From Chryseobacterium pennae (lineage in GTDB: Bacteria > Bacteroidota > Bacteroidia > Flavobacteriales > Weeksellaceae): a stretch of 64,000 nucleotides of DNA. The stretch's first letter is position 1. The number at the start of each line of letters is the position of its first letter. A program made the position numbers and the translations under genes. The notes below the pieces were generated by a model. The model had not been told where the DNA came from. It worked only from the letters and a program-made list of their open reading frames with translations, and searched no databases. This document shows, in pieces, positions 16,491 through 26,290 of the stretch. The stretch spans positions 213,211-277,210 of the forward strand of contig NZ_QNVT01000003.1 in the NCBI RefSeq assembly GCF_003385515.1, written 5' to 3'.

Positions 16491-18074
16491 TTGAGTATTA
16501 ATTTTAAACACGCCTTATCCCAAAAATCTATTTACGTTGCCGCCCTATCCACCTGTTTAATTGCAGTAGTGGCTTTTGCTGTTTTAAGTCATTTAATTGC
16601 TGAAGATAACCGTAAAAATAATGAAGACTTTGCGAAAAAAACTTTCTTTAGAAAATATGAATCTGTGGAAAGTGAATTCAGGAATATTGAAGATTATCAG
16701 TATCTGCTTCGTGAATTGATTCAAAAAGACGGATTGAAAAACTACAGAGATTATTCTTTGGTTTTAAATGATTTGAATAAAAAAAGAAACCTGTTAACAT
16801 ATAGCTGGTATTACTATGACAATAATAAAACAGGAAAGTATGAAAGTAATAATCCATTATCCGGCATTTTCAAGGATAGAAACAAAGCAGAAGGATCTGT
16901 CTCCATAAAAAATAGCGGTTCCGGACATTTTAAAGATCTTTTAATAAGCCGTAAAGACAGCATGTTCTGGGTGAGTTATGATTCTCTTGTATTACCAGAG
17001 AAAAATATACTGTATTATGGTTCTACCGTAAGTTTAGATGATCTTCATCAATATTTTACCAATGTAGATAAAAGCTCAAATACCTACGCTTACGTTTTTA
17101 CCAGGGAAGGAATTTGTATTACCCATCCTGAAAAAAAGTACATCGGGAAAAATGTTTTCGAATTCACGGATATCAAGGCAAAGGACACTTTGTGTAGTAA
17201 GGTAAAATCAGGACATACAGAAAGCCTTGCTACATCTGAATACCTGGGAATAGGTGTGACACGTTTTATAAAACCTTTGAAAACCGACAATTTTGACGGA
17301 TATGCAGTAGTGAATTATGTCAATTTTATTACGGATGAAAATATCGATAAAGTAAAAGCTTATACAGTTTATATATTTCTGGCTGCTTTATTTCTGATTG
17401 TAACGGTTTTTATTTTATTCCAACGGTCTACGAGCATAGCTTATAGGGAAAAGGAAAAGATACAGTCTGAAAAAAATCTATTGTTGGTAGAGAATGAAAA
17501 GATGCATAAAGCAGAAGTGATTAACCAGCTTCAGCAGCTTAAGAATAACATCAATCCACATTTCCTGTTCAACTCTCTGAACTCTTTGTATATGCTGATT
17601 GGAATTAATAAAGACAATGCCCAGAAATTCACCATGAATCTTTCAAAAATCTACAGATACCTGATTGTTCCGCCAAAGGAAAATATTGTCCCTGTTGCCA
17701 AAGAGATTGATTTTATTCAGAAATATATGGAACTTTTGACAAGCAGGTTTGATGAAGAACTGAATTTTCAGCTTATTATCAAAGACCCTGCAGGTTTAGA
17801 AAAACGTATTCCTTATCTGTCTCTTCAAATCGTGACAGAAAATGCTGTAAAACATAATATTGCGACTGTAGATCAACCCTTGGAAATTACAATAGAAGTA
17901 GAAGAAAACGGAATTACGGTAAAGAATACGTACCAGCCCAAAACAGAAATTGTTCAGGGAGAGAAATTCGGGATTGACTATTTGAATCAGGTTTATGAGT
18001 ATTTTAGAGAAAATCCACTTCATATTTCTGTAGACGGTGAATATTTTATATGTTTTTTGCCATTAATGAAATAA
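16491..18074 (+). CDS. LytS/YehU-type sensor histidine kinase with Cache-like sensor
   Basis: 527 residues starting at TTG 16491; no ATG gives the N-terminal TM helix. TM1 (about 14-34), an extracytoplasmic sensor of about 250 residues with a Cache-type motif (GICITHPEKKYIGKNVFEF at 207-225), TM2 (about 291-310), a short coiled linker, then the His_kinase domain. The phosphoacceptor is His357 in NINPHFLFNSLN, typical for kinases that pair with LytTR response regulators; the ATPase part has TENAVKHN. The partner is probably the LytTR regulator at 25517, beyond the protease and SusCD genes that the pair may control. Confidence 0.9.
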   Translation: MSINFKHALSQKSIYVAALSTCLIAVVAFAVLSHLIAEDNRKNNEDFAKKTFFRKYESVESEFRNIEDYQYLLRELIQKDGLKNYRDYSLVLNDLNKKRNLLTYSWYYYDNNKTGKYESNNPLSGIFKDRNKAEGSVSIKNSGSGHFKDLLISRKDSMFWVSYDSLVLPEKNILYYGSTVSLDDLHQYFTNVDKSSNTYAYVFTREGICITHPEKKYIGKNVFEFTDIKAKDTLCSKVKSGHTESLATSEYLGIGVTRFIKPLKTDNFDGYAVVNYVNFITDENIDKVKAYTVYIFLAALFLIVTVFILFQRSTSIAYREKEKIQSEKNLLLVENEKMHKAEVINQLQQLKNNINPHFLFNSLNSLYMLIGINKDNAQKFTMNLSKIYRYLIVPPKENIVPVAKEIDFIQKYMELLTSRFDEELNFQLIIKDPAGLEKRIPYLSLQIVTENAVKHNIATVDQPLEITIEVEENGITVKNTYQPKTEIVQGEKFGIDYLNQVYEYFRENPLHISVDGEYFICFLPLMK

Positions 18075-18088
18075 AATGAAAAAATCCA

Positions 18089-18118
18089 TTCACTCCCGAA
18101 TAATCACCTTTCACTCCC
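18089..18118. promoter_or_regulatory. Direct repeats, candidate LytTR binding site
   Basis: TTCACTCCC occurs at 18089-18097 and 18110-18118, identical and 21 bases apart (9-bp repeats, 12-bp spacer). The following four bases after one mismatch (AATA) also match. A weaker third copy (TTCACTATA) starts at 18136. Two about 9-bp direct repeats two helical turns apart is the known binding geometry of LytTR regulators. Position just upstream of the -7 box at 18149 suits an activator. Confidence 0.5.
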
Positions 18119-18148
18119 TAATACACTCTATATAATTCACTATACCTA

Positions 18149-18156
18149 TAGCTTTG
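18149..18156 (+). promoter_or_regulatory. Candidate -7 promoter box for the protease-SusCD operon
   Basis: TAGCTTTG matches TAnnTTTG and lies 31 bases before the ATG at 18188. No -33 TTG is present, which would fit an activator-dependent promoter using the direct repeats upstream. Confidence 0.5.
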
Positions 18157-18187
18157 CCAGCTGAAACTAAGATATTTACTATTTGGA

Positions 18188-20773
18188 ATGAATCGGACTA
18201 TTGTAATGAAGAATTACAGACTTGCTCTGTATCTTGGACTAGCCATGGCATCGCCCGCAGTTCTTGCTCAGAAAAAGGATACTGTAAAAACGACCAAGGA
18301 AAAAACTGAAAAAGCAGATATTTCATCATCAAAAAAAACAAAAAAAATTGACGAACTGATCAAAAAAGGGTCTTACAAAAAAGGACTTTTTAATACGATT
18401 CAGGTAAAAACGGATGTTTATTTTGAAATTCCTGACAGTTTGATGGGCCGCCAGTTTTTGGTTGTCAATAAACTCTCTCAGGTGCCGATGCAGGTGAATG
18501 AAGCAGGTCTGAATAAAGGAATGAATTATGAAAATAAGATCATCTCTTTTCACCGTGACAGAGTTGCTAAAAAAGTATGGGTGAAAACATCTGAAGCGAA
18601 AGTTTCTTCCCCTAAAAATGATGCGATTACAAAATCTGTTAAAGATAACTTCTCAGAATCCGTTATTGAAGTTTTTGATATTGAAGCTCAGAATAATGAT
18701 TCCACTTCAGTAGCTATTAAAGTGAACAAGGTCTTTGACGGGAACCAGAAGAGCTTTAATGATGTTTTGGCTAATGTAGGCCTTGGTGGATCCGTAAAAT
18801 CAAGTCTTTCTTTTATTGAACGGGTAAAAACATTTCCGGAAAACCTTGTGGTGAAATCCCAACTGAGTACTTCAGTGAACGAAGGGGGTGTTGATCTGCC
18901 TGTAACGCTTGGGGTGACCAGTAATATTGTTTTACTTCCTAAAATTCCTATGAAACCAAGGGTAGCAGATGCAAGAGTAGGTTTTTTCAGTGAAAAGCAC
19001 TGGTTCTTTAATGACCACCAGCAGAAGATGGATGAGAAATTTTTCATTACCCGCTGGAATCTGCAGCCTAAAGATGAAGACAAAGAAAAATATCTGAGAG
19101 GTGAACTTGTAGAGCCTAAAAAGCAGATTGTATATTACATAGATCCTTCCACACCAAAACAATGGCGTGAGAAAATCATTGCGGGAGTTCATGACTGGCA
19201 GGTGGCATTTGAGCAGGCAGGTTTCAAAAATGCTGTCATCGCTAAAATGCCGGATGAAAAAGATGAAGATTTTGATATTGATGATGTAAGATATTCTGTG
19301 ATTACCTATGCAGCTTCTCCAAAATCTAATGCGATGGGACCATCTGTAGTGGATCCGAGAAGTGGTGAAATTATTGAAGCGGATATTATCTGGTGGCACA
19401 ATGTAATGACTTCTCTTCAGGAGTGGATGAGAATTCAGATAGGACCAATAGATCCTAGGGCAAGAGATAATAAATTCAGTGATGAATATATGGGCGAAGC
19501 GATTCGTTTTGTATCCTCTCACGAAGTAGGACATACTTTCGGATTGAAGCATAATATGGGATCTTCCTTTGCATTCCCTGTAGAATCTCTCCGTTCAAAG
19601 GAATTTACCGATAAGATGGGGGGAACAGCACCTTCCATTATGGATTATGCCCGTTACAATTATGTTGCTCAGCCAGAAGATGGAGTTACAGCTATCACTC
19701 CAAAGATCGGAATCTATGACAAATATGCAATTGAATGGGGGTACCGTTGGTATCCGGATGAATTTGTTGAGAAAAAAGCACTTAGAAATCTGATAGATAA
19801 GCATGAAGATGATCCATTGTATTTCTATGGTGAACAGCAAAGCTATCTGGAAACAATAGACCCGCGTTCGCAGTCTGAAGATTTGGGTGATGATGCGATG
19901 AAAGCCAGCGAATACGGAATGAAAAACCTGAAAGTTGTATCCAATAATCTTTTAAAATGGACCTATGAAGACGGTAAAGATTATACAGATGCAGGAAGGT
20001 TATATATGGGAGTTATCGGGCAATGGGATCTTTATACAGGACATGTGATGGCTAATGTAGGAGGAATTTACCTGAACAATACTGTTTTTGGTAATAAGAA
20101 AAAGGCCTATGAAGCAGTACCTGCTGACACCCAGAAAAGGGCAGTTGATTATCTGGTTAAAAACTCGATCAACCTTCCGGAATGGTTATTCTTTAATCCG
20201 ATTACAGAGAAAACATATTCGGTAAAAAATTCTCCGATGGGACCTTTTGAGCAGACTCCGTATACCCTTGCAAGAGGAATGCAGTATGCCAATATCTATT
20301 CACTGTTTATGGATGACAGATTGCTTAGACTCCTTGAGAACGAATTGAAGCATGAAGTTTCAGGTTCAAAAGATAAGATCTACACTGTAGAAAACTTATT
20401 TGAACAGGTAAGAACAGCCATTTTTAATAAGAAAGGAAGCCTTACGATGCTTGAGAAAATGGCACAGAAAAACTACGTGGACGCATTGATTGTTTCGGTG
20501 AACAAATTATTCGAAAAAACAGCCGTAAAAACATTAAAGACAGATCAGACGCTTAATATGCCAATGATCTGCAACTATCATGAAGAAGGTAAAAACCTTA
20601 GAAACATCAATTATTCATCCATGAAAAGAGTATCTGAAGTAACAACGTACAAGAGAGCAGAGCTACAAAAGGTTCTGAACTTCCTGAACAGCACCAGATA
20701 CAGAGGTGATGACGCTTCAAGAGCGCATTACACAGATTTAATTATTCGTATTGAAGAGGCTTTAAACAAATAA
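18188..20773 (+). CDS. Secreted zinc-dependent metalloprotease (DUF5117/DUF4953 type)
   Basis: 861 residues. The signal peptide ends at VLAQ (about residue 27); a second in-frame ATG at 18206 gives a more usual short n-region and may be the true start. The zinc motif HEVGHTFGLKH (His445, His449, His455, catalytic Glu446) with a Met-turn at SIMDYARY (Met485) makes it a metzincin. The large N-terminal domain and the C-terminal 350 residues fit the DUF5117 and DUF4953 regions of this Bacteroidota family. It probably degrades proteins outside the inner membrane. It is followed after 6 bases by SusC, implying that the peptides it makes are taken up by the next two gene products. Confidence 0.88.
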   Translation: MNRTIVMKNYRLALYLGLAMASPAVLAQKKDTVKTTKEKTEKADISSSKKTKKIDELIKKGSYKKGLFNTIQVKTDVYFEIPDSLMGRQFLVVNKLSQVPMQVNEAGLNKGMNYENKIISFHRDRVAKKVWVKTSEAKVSSPKNDAITKSVKDNFSESVIEVFDIEAQNNDSTSVAIKVNKVFDGNQKSFNDVLANVGLGGSVKSSLSFIERVKTFPENLVVKSQLSTSVNEGGVDLPVTLGVTSNIVLLPKIPMKPRVADARVGFFSEKHWFFNDHQQKMDEKFFITRWNLQPKDEDKEKYLRGELVEPKKQIVYYIDPSTPKQWREKIIAGVHDWQVAFEQAGFKNAVIAKMPDEKDEDFDIDDVRYSVITYAASPKSNAMGPSVVDPRSGEIIEADIIWWHNVMTSLQEWMRIQIGPIDPRARDNKFSDEYMGEAIRFVSSHEVGHTFGLKHNMGSSFAFPVESLRSKEFTDKMGGTAPSIMDYARYNYVAQPEDGVTAITPKIGIYDKYAIEWGYRWYPDEFVEKKALRNLIDKHEDDPLYFYGEQQSYLETIDPRSQSEDLGDDAMKASEYGMKNLKVVSNNLLKWTYEDGKDYTDAGRLYMGVIGQWDLYTGHVMANVGGIYLNNTVFGNKKKAYEAVPADTQKRAVDYLVKNSINLPEWLFFNPITEKTYSVKNSPMGPFEQTPYTLARGMQYANIYSLFMDDRLLRLLENELKHEVSGSKDKIYTVENLFEQVRTAIFNKKGSLTMLEKMAQKNYVDALIVSVNKLFEKTAVKTLKTDQTLNMPMICNYHEEGKNLRNINYSSMKRVSEVTTYKRAELQKVLNFLNSTRYRGDDASRAHYTDLIIRIEEALNK

Positions 20774-20779
20774 ACAGCA

Positions 20780-23700
20780 ATGAAAAAAACTCTAATCCTT
20801 TTACCTCTTTTAGCTGCTCAGGTTGCGTTTGCTCAGGAAAAGAAAACAATTACCGGAAAGGTAGAAGATGGTAATACTTCCAGCGTAATTGCAGGAGCAT
20901 CTATAAAAATTGAAGCACAGTCTGTTTCTACCAAAACCGACCTGGATGGCATTATCGAAAGTGTGTCCGTAGGTACGGTGGCTGATAAAGACGGGAAATT
21001 TACACTGGAAATCCCGGCAGGAACAAAATCTCTGTTGGTAAGCTATCCGGGTTATGAATCCAGAATTATTCTCATCAATGAAGACAAAACCAATTATACG
21101 GTAAGACTTACTGCTGAGGTTTCAGATAAAAACAAGATTCAGGAAGTTATCATTACCGGATACCAGAAAATTGAAAAACGTAAGCAGACTTCAGCGGTTG
21201 CTACGGTTAAAATGGATAATATCAGCCAGGCTGGGGTAGCAAGTGTAGATCAGATGCTATCCGGTCAGATTGCCGGGGTAGTGGTGACTCCTGAAACAGG
21301 ATCTCCGGGAAGTCCGGCGAAAATCAGAATTCGTGGTACAGCATCATTGTCCGGACCACAGGATCCGTTATGGGTAATTGATGGTCTTCCATTAGAAGGA
21401 AATGATGTACCTAATTTCAGCGATAAGGATAATATCGACCAGCTTCAGAACTTTTCTATTGCAGGATTGAACCCGAACGATATTGAAGATATTACGATTC
21501 TTAAAGATGCTGCAGCAACAGCAATTTATGGAGCAAGAGCAGCCAACGGAGTAATCTCTATTACCACAAAAAAAGGGAAAAAAGGAAACTTGAGATTAAA
21601 CTTTTCAGCAGATACATTTATTACAGCTCGTCCTGATTTTGATAAACTTAATCTTCTGAACGCTTCAGAAAAAGTTGACCTTGAATTATCCCTTGCTGGA
21701 AATGCAGGATTAACATATCGTTCTGATAGAGGGGAAGTAATGAGAATTTTAACTCAGAACAAGCAGTTGGAGAATTTCAGAAACGGAGGTTTTGGGGCTT
21801 TGAATTTACTGACACAACAACAAATTAATGCTTTAAGAAATAACAATACCGATTGGGGTAAATTACTGTATAGAAATGCAGTGAATAAACAATACGGATT
21901 AAGTATTTCAGGAGGAAGTGACCGTTCTGATTATTACCTGTCTCTAGGGTACTATGATGAAGAGGGAACAACAATTGGTACAGGTTTTAAGCGTTATAAC
22001 TTCACCTTAAAAAACAATTATAAAATAAGCGATAAATTAAACGCGGGGGTCTCCATTTTTGGTACCAAAAGTGAGAAGGAGTCGTTTATGACAGATGCGG
22101 ATGCCGCTGCAAGCCCTGTTAATTATTCAAGAAATGCCAATCCTTATCTGTCTCCTTACAATGCTGATGGGAGCTACAGATATGATAAGGATATGGATGG
22201 TTACAAAGATGTATATATTCCTTTCAACTTCCTGGAGGAAAGAGAAAATACAAACTATACACTGAAAAATCATTCGGTAAAAGCAATATTGGATTTAGAA
22301 TATAAGGTTTCAAAAAGTTTGAAGTTTACTTCACAGTTGGGACTTCAGTATGACTCCAATAAGACAGAGAAATATGCTGCTGAAAATACTTATTTTACAA
22401 GAAAATTCAGAGAAGGAACCTCTTATTTCAAAAACGGAGGATACCAATATTTCTTACCTGCAGGAGGTATAAAGCAGAATTGGGATAATGAGTATTTCCA
22501 ATATAACTGGAAGTTGCAGGGGATGTACAGCACAAAGATCAATTCAGTACATGAAATTGATGTGATGGCTGGAACAGAAATCAGAAGAACAAAAGATAAT
22601 ACTACACTTACAAGAGCCTTTGGATTCAACAGTCTTACTAAGGCAGGTATTCCTATTGTATTTCCTAGTTCGGATTTTGCAGCAGACAAGAAGTATGAAA
22701 CATACCGTGAAATGCCTGTTGTAGAGAATGCTTATGCATCAATGTTTGCTACGGCTTCTTATACTTATGATCAAAAGTACACTTTCTTCGGAAGTGTGAG
22801 ATATGATGGAACAAACTTATTTGGGGTAAATAAAAAGTATAGATATTTACCGATATGGGCACTTTCAGGGTCTTGGTTGGTAACAAAGGAAAACTTTATG
22901 AGCAATGTTCCTGTTATCTCTAATCTTAGACTGAGAGCGTCTTATGGACTACAGGGAAATATTGATCGTAATACTTCTCCATTCTTTATCGGGGAATATA
23001 ATAATACAACCATATTACCTGGAGTAAATGAAAATGTGATCAACGTAATCAGTCCGCCAAATGACAAGCTTCGTTGGGAGAAAACAACGAATACCAACTT
23101 TGGTATCGATTTGGGGTTATTCCAAAACCGAATCAACCTTACTGCTGATGTTTACAACAGAAAAGGGACGGATATGATCAGTATGAGATCAACTCCTCTT
23201 GAATCAGGATTCGAATATACGATGGCAAACTGGGGAAGTCTTACCAATAAAGGTTTTGAATTGGCTGTTTCTACCAGAAATATTAATAAAGAAAACTTCA
23301 AGTGGTCAACTACGATCAATTTTGCACATAACAAAAGTAATGTGATAACGGAGCAGCCTCGTGATAATGCCCGTCTTCCTACCAGAGAAGGACTTCCTGT
23401 AAATGCTGTTTTTGCATTGAAAACTGCAGGAATGGATGAAAACGGAAACCCAATGTTCTGGAAAGGTAATGAAAAAGTAAAAATTGAAGATCTATTTGGA
23501 TTATATGATCCTTATGAAGATTTCCTTCCTGGATACTTCTCACAGTCAAAGCTTTCAAGTAAAGAGCTAAGAGAGTTATTTACATATGTGGGAGACAGAG
23601 ATCCTAAATTTACAGGAGGTATTATCAATACTTTTAAAATACATGACTTTGACCTGACGGTTTCTGCAACGTTCAATCTTAAACAGACCGTTATGAAGAC

Positions 23701-24109
23701 ACCGTCTTACAAAGGAATGGAGTTGGATAGAGGGCGAAACTATACAAGAGATATTTATCAGGCAGGAACTACACTTCCGGGGATTACAAGTCCTGAAGCA
23801 GATAGTAACCCTGGATGGATGGGGAATAAATGGCTTCTTAACAACGACTATAACGTCTATAATCTGTTAGATATATGGGCGAAGGAGATTAGCTATATTA
23901 GGATCAGTAGTATCCGTTTAGGATATACACTTCCCAAGAAATTTACCAGCCCAATGGGAATCAGTAGTTTGAGACTGAGTGTTGAAGGGCGTAACCTGTT
24001 TGTATTCAGTAATGGCTATAAAGGATATTTCGATCCGGAAACGTATGGAAATATTTACGCACAACCTATCTCCCGTTCAGTGACCTTTGGATTTAATGTT
24101 TCTTTTTAA
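20780..24109 (+). CDS. SusC/RagA-family TonB-linked outer-membrane transporter
   Basis: 1109 residues. Signal peptide to about 19 (VAFAQ); a carboxypeptidase-regulatory-like beta-sandwich (about 22-110) with an apparent internal repeat of the TD.DG element (residues 53-57 and again near 69-74); TonB box region before EVIITGYQK; plug domain (about 120-260) with LKDAAATAIYGARAANGVI, the SusC signature; then a 22-stranded barrel ending FGFNVSF. SusC proteins import oligomers bound by the SusD lid. Association with a protease suggests peptides, as in RagAB, rather than glycans. Middle gene of the 18188-25444 operon. Confidence 0.95.
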   Translation: MKKTLILLPLLAAQVAFAQEKKTITGKVEDGNTSSVIAGASIKIEAQSVSTKTDLDGIIESVSVGTVADKDGKFTLEIPAGTKSLLVSYPGYESRIILINEDKTNYTVRLTAEVSDKNKIQEVIITGYQKIEKRKQTSAVATVKMDNISQAGVASVDQMLSGQIAGVVVTPETGSPGSPAKIRIRGTASLSGPQDPLWVIDGLPLEGNDVPNFSDKDNIDQLQNFSIAGLNPNDIEDITILKDAAATAIYGARAANGVISITTKKGKKGNLRLNFSADTFITARPDFDKLNLLNASEKVDLELSLAGNAGLTYRSDRGEVMRILTQNKQLENFRNGGFGALNLLTQQQINALRNNNTDWGKLLYRNAVNKQYGLSISGGSDRSDYYLSLGYYDEEGTTIGTGFKRYNFTLKNNYKISDKLNAGVSIFGTKSEKESFMTDADAAASPVNYSRNANPYLSPYNADGSYRYDKDMDGYKDVYIPFNFLEERENTNYTLKNHSVKAILDLEYKVSKSLKFTSQLGLQYDSNKTEKYAAENTYFTRKFREGTSYFKNGGYQYFLPAGGIKQNWDNEYFQYNWKLQGMYSTKINSVHEIDVMAGTEIRRTKDNTTLTRAFGFNSLTKAGIPIVFPSSDFAADKKYETYREMPVVENAYASMFATASYTYDQKYTFFGSVRYDGTNLFGVNKKYRYLPIWALSGSWLVTKENFMSNVPVISNLRLRASYGLQGNIDRNTSPFFIGEYNNTTILPGVNENVINVISPPNDKLRWEKTTNTNFGIDLGLFQNRINLTADVYNRKGTDMISMRSTPLESGFEYTMANWGSLTNKGFELAVSTRNINKENFKWSTTINFAHNKSNVITEQPRDNARLPTREGLPVNAVFALKTAGMDENGNPMFWKGNEKVKIEDLFGLYDPYEDFLPGYFSQSKLSSKELRELFTYVGDRDPKFTGGIINTFKIHDFDLTVSATFNLKQTVMKTPSYKGMELDRGRNYTRDIYQAGTTLPGITSPEADSNPGWMGNKWLLNNDYNVYNLLDIWAKEISYIRISSIRLGYTLPKKFTSPMGISSLRLSVEGRNLFVFSNGYKGYFDPETYGNIYAQPISRSVTFGFNVSF

Positions 24110-24121
24110 AACTTGAAAAAA

Positions 24122-25444
24122 ATGAGAAAAATAACAACATTTATCGCATTAGCAGCGCTTAGTTTTACCAGCATAGGCTGTGATAGATTTTTAGATATAC
24201 AGCCGGAAGGTAAAGTAGTTCCTGTAAACGCTGAGGATTACAGAAAGGTACTTACATCCGCTTATTCAAGATATCCGACTCACAAATCTTTAGTGGCATT
24301 GCGTACAGATGAGCTTAGTCTGGATGAAAATGCCAGTGGGTTTGCTTACAATCGTGAACTCGCGATGTGGAAAGATACCGGTTATGATTCAAACACGACA
24401 GAATTTCCTTGGGTAGGATTCTATTCTGTGATCTTTTATATGAATCAGATCATCAATGAAGGAAGTAAGACCATGACGGATTCTCCTGTGAAGCAGCAAA
24501 TATTGGCGGAAGCATATGCATTACGTGCCTATTCTTATTTTGATTTGATTAATTTATATGGTAAGCAATACAATGCTGCTACTGCATCCACTGATAAAGG
24601 AGTACCACTTAGTTTAGAAATTGATGTAGAAGCTGTACTGAAGCCTTCTACTGTACAGCAGGTATATGATCAGGTACATTCTGATATTGCAAAAGCTGAG
24701 GTATTGATGCAGGAACAACAGCAGTCAGCAGGAATTAATTACAGATTTTCCAAAATTTCTTTAAAGGCTTTACAGGCAAGAATGGCATTGTACCAGGGAG
24801 ATTGGAACAGAGCTTTAGATTATTCACAGCAGGTGCTTGCAATCAAAGATGGATTGAGTGATTTAAATACAACCAATGTAGCGCCTCACCATTATGCTTC
24901 TGTAGAATCAATCCTTGCCTTAGAAAAAGCGTTTGACGGTTCTGTAAAGAATAATTTATCTTTTGCTGCTCCTGAGTTGATTTCAGCATATAATAAAACA
25001 ACGGATAAAAGATTTGGACTTTATTTTGAAAAAGCTCCAGACCGCTATAATATAATTAAAAAAGGAGATTCAGAATTTAAAGTAACCTTCAGAACATCTG
25101 AAATGTATTTTATCAAATCTGAAGCATTATTGAAGTTGAATAGGCTTGATGAAGCAAAAGAGACTTTATTAAAAGTATTAAAAAACAGATATACTCCTGA
25201 AGGATATACATCAGTTCAAAATGATGTAGCTTCAATGAACACTACAGATTTCATGAATTTTATTCTGGATGAAAGGTTTAGAGAATTTGCTGTGGAAGGT
25301 CATCGTTGGTTTGATTTAAGAAGAGCAAATCAGAAAAAGATTACTCATAAGCTAGGAGGAAAGGATTTTATTCTTGAGCAGAATGATCCGAGATATACGA
25401 TTGCATATCCACAAAGTGCAAAGAAGAATAATCCTAATTTATAA
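24122..25444 (+). CDS. SusD/RagB-family outer-membrane lipoprotein
   Basis: 440 residues from the ATG at 24122; a TTG three codons upstream is in frame but less likely. Lipoprotein signal with acylated Cys20 in TSIGCDRFLDIQPEG, the typical SusD start. TPR-like helices in the middle (LAEAYALRAYSYFDLINLYG) and the C-terminal RFREFAVEGHRWFDLRR motif are diagnostic. It forms the hinged lid over the SusC barrel and captures ligand. It begins 12 bases after SusC and is followed by a strong terminator. Confidence 0.94.
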   Translation: MRKITTFIALAALSFTSIGCDRFLDIQPEGKVVPVNAEDYRKVLTSAYSRYPTHKSLVALRTDELSLDENASGFAYNRELAMWKDTGYDSNTTEFPWVGFYSVIFYMNQIINEGSKTMTDSPVKQQILAEAYALRAYSYFDLINLYGKQYNAATASTDKGVPLSLEIDVEAVLKPSTVQQVYDQVHSDIAKAEVLMQEQQQSAGINYRFSKISLKALQARMALYQGDWNRALDYSQQVLAIKDGLSDLNTTNVAPHHYASVESILALEKAFDGSVKNNLSFAAPELISAYNKTTDKRFGLYFEKAPDRYNIIKKGDSEFKVTFRTSEMYFIKSEALLKLNRLDEAKETLLKVLKNRYTPEGYTSVQNDVASMNTTDFMNFILDERFREFAVEGHRWFDLRRANQKKITHKLGGKDFILEQNDPRYTIAYPQSAKKNNPNL

Positions 25445-25467
25445 CACTTCATATTAACAACCCTTGA

Positions 25468-25503
25468 AACCGTTAGAACTTAATCGTTCTAGCGGTTTTT
25501 TTG
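25468..25503 (+). terminator. Rho-independent terminator after SusD
   Basis: AACCGTTAGAAC (25468-25479) pairs with GTTCTAGCGGTT (25486-25497), 12 bp with one G-T pair, then a T run to about 25502. Confidence 0.88.
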
Positions 25504-25511
25504 TACTTTTG
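25504..25511 (+). promoter_or_regulatory. Candidate -7 box for the LytTR regulator gene
   Basis: TACTTTTG matches TAnnTTTG only 5 bases before the ATG at 25517. If used, the transcript would be leaderless or nearly so. It partly shares sequence with the T run of the terminator. No -33 TTG. Confidence 0.35.
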
Positions 25512-25516
25512 CATTT

Positions 25517-26284
25517 ATGAAAATTGCCATTATAGAAGATGAATTGCTGGCTGTTAATTATCTGAAAGATCTTTTAGATAAACAAAACATAGTTCCTGTC
25601 ACGGAAACAGTGGTTCTTCGTTCCAAAAAAAAGGCAATAGACTTTTTTGAAAACGATGTTGCCGATCTTATTTTTATGGATATTCATCTTGGTGACGGGA
25701 TGAGCCTGGAGATCTTTGAACAGGTAGAACTTTTCGCTCCCATTATCTTTATTACGGCATTTGATGAGTATGCTATTCGGGTTTTCAAACATTTCACGAT
25801 AGATTATGTATTGAAACCTTTTGAAGAAGAAGATCTTCATCAGGCATTACAGAAATTTGTTTCCATCAGAAATAATTTTGATCCGGAACCTTTATTGAAA
25901 TCCATTTCCACATTACGTCAGGGAGAAGATACTGAGGTGATGAAACGCTTTATGGTAAGAGAAGGGAATAAGTTGAGATCTGTAGATGAGCAGAATACAG
26001 CCTACTTCTTTGCTTCGGGAAAATATCTTTTCCTTACCACAATGGATAATCAGACCTATATTTATGATGATACCATCAAAGACATTATTCAAAAACTGAA
26101 TCCACAGGTTTTCTTTAAAGTGAACCGTAAGTTTATCATCAATAAAGAGGCGATTACAGAAATCATCAAACATTCAAGTCAGAAAGTAGAATTACAGCTA
26201 TCTCCTAAACCTGAAGTAAGTGATGAGGTGTTTATCAGTAAAATGCAGATCACGGAGTGTCTGAACTGGTTGAAAAATCAATAA
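25517..26284 (+). CDS. LytTR-family response regulator
   Basis: 255 residues. Receiver domain (1-120) with the acidic pocket IIEDE, phosphoacceptor Asp55 in LIFMDIHLGDG, and the conserved Lys in VLKPFEEEDL. LytTR DNA-binding domain at about 145-250 (MVREGNKLRSVDE to VNRKFIINKEAI). LytTR regulators bind pairs of 9-bp direct repeats. The cognate kinase is most likely the LytS-type protein at 16491, on the other side of the protease-SusC-SusD operon that the two enclose. Confidence 0.93.
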   Translation: MKIAIIEDELLAVNYLKDLLDKQNIVPVTETVVLRSKKKAIDFFENDVADLIFMDIHLGDGMSLEIFEQVELFAPIIFITAFDEYAIRVFKHFTIDYVLKPFEEEDLHQALQKFVSIRNNFDPEPLLKSISTLRQGEDTEVMKRFMVREGNKLRSVDEQNTAYFFASGKYLFLTTMDNQTYIYDDTIKDIIQKLNPQVFFKVNRKFIINKEAITEIIKHSSQKVELQLSPKPEVSDEVFISKMQITECLNWLKNQ

Positions 26285-26290
26285 GGGGCT

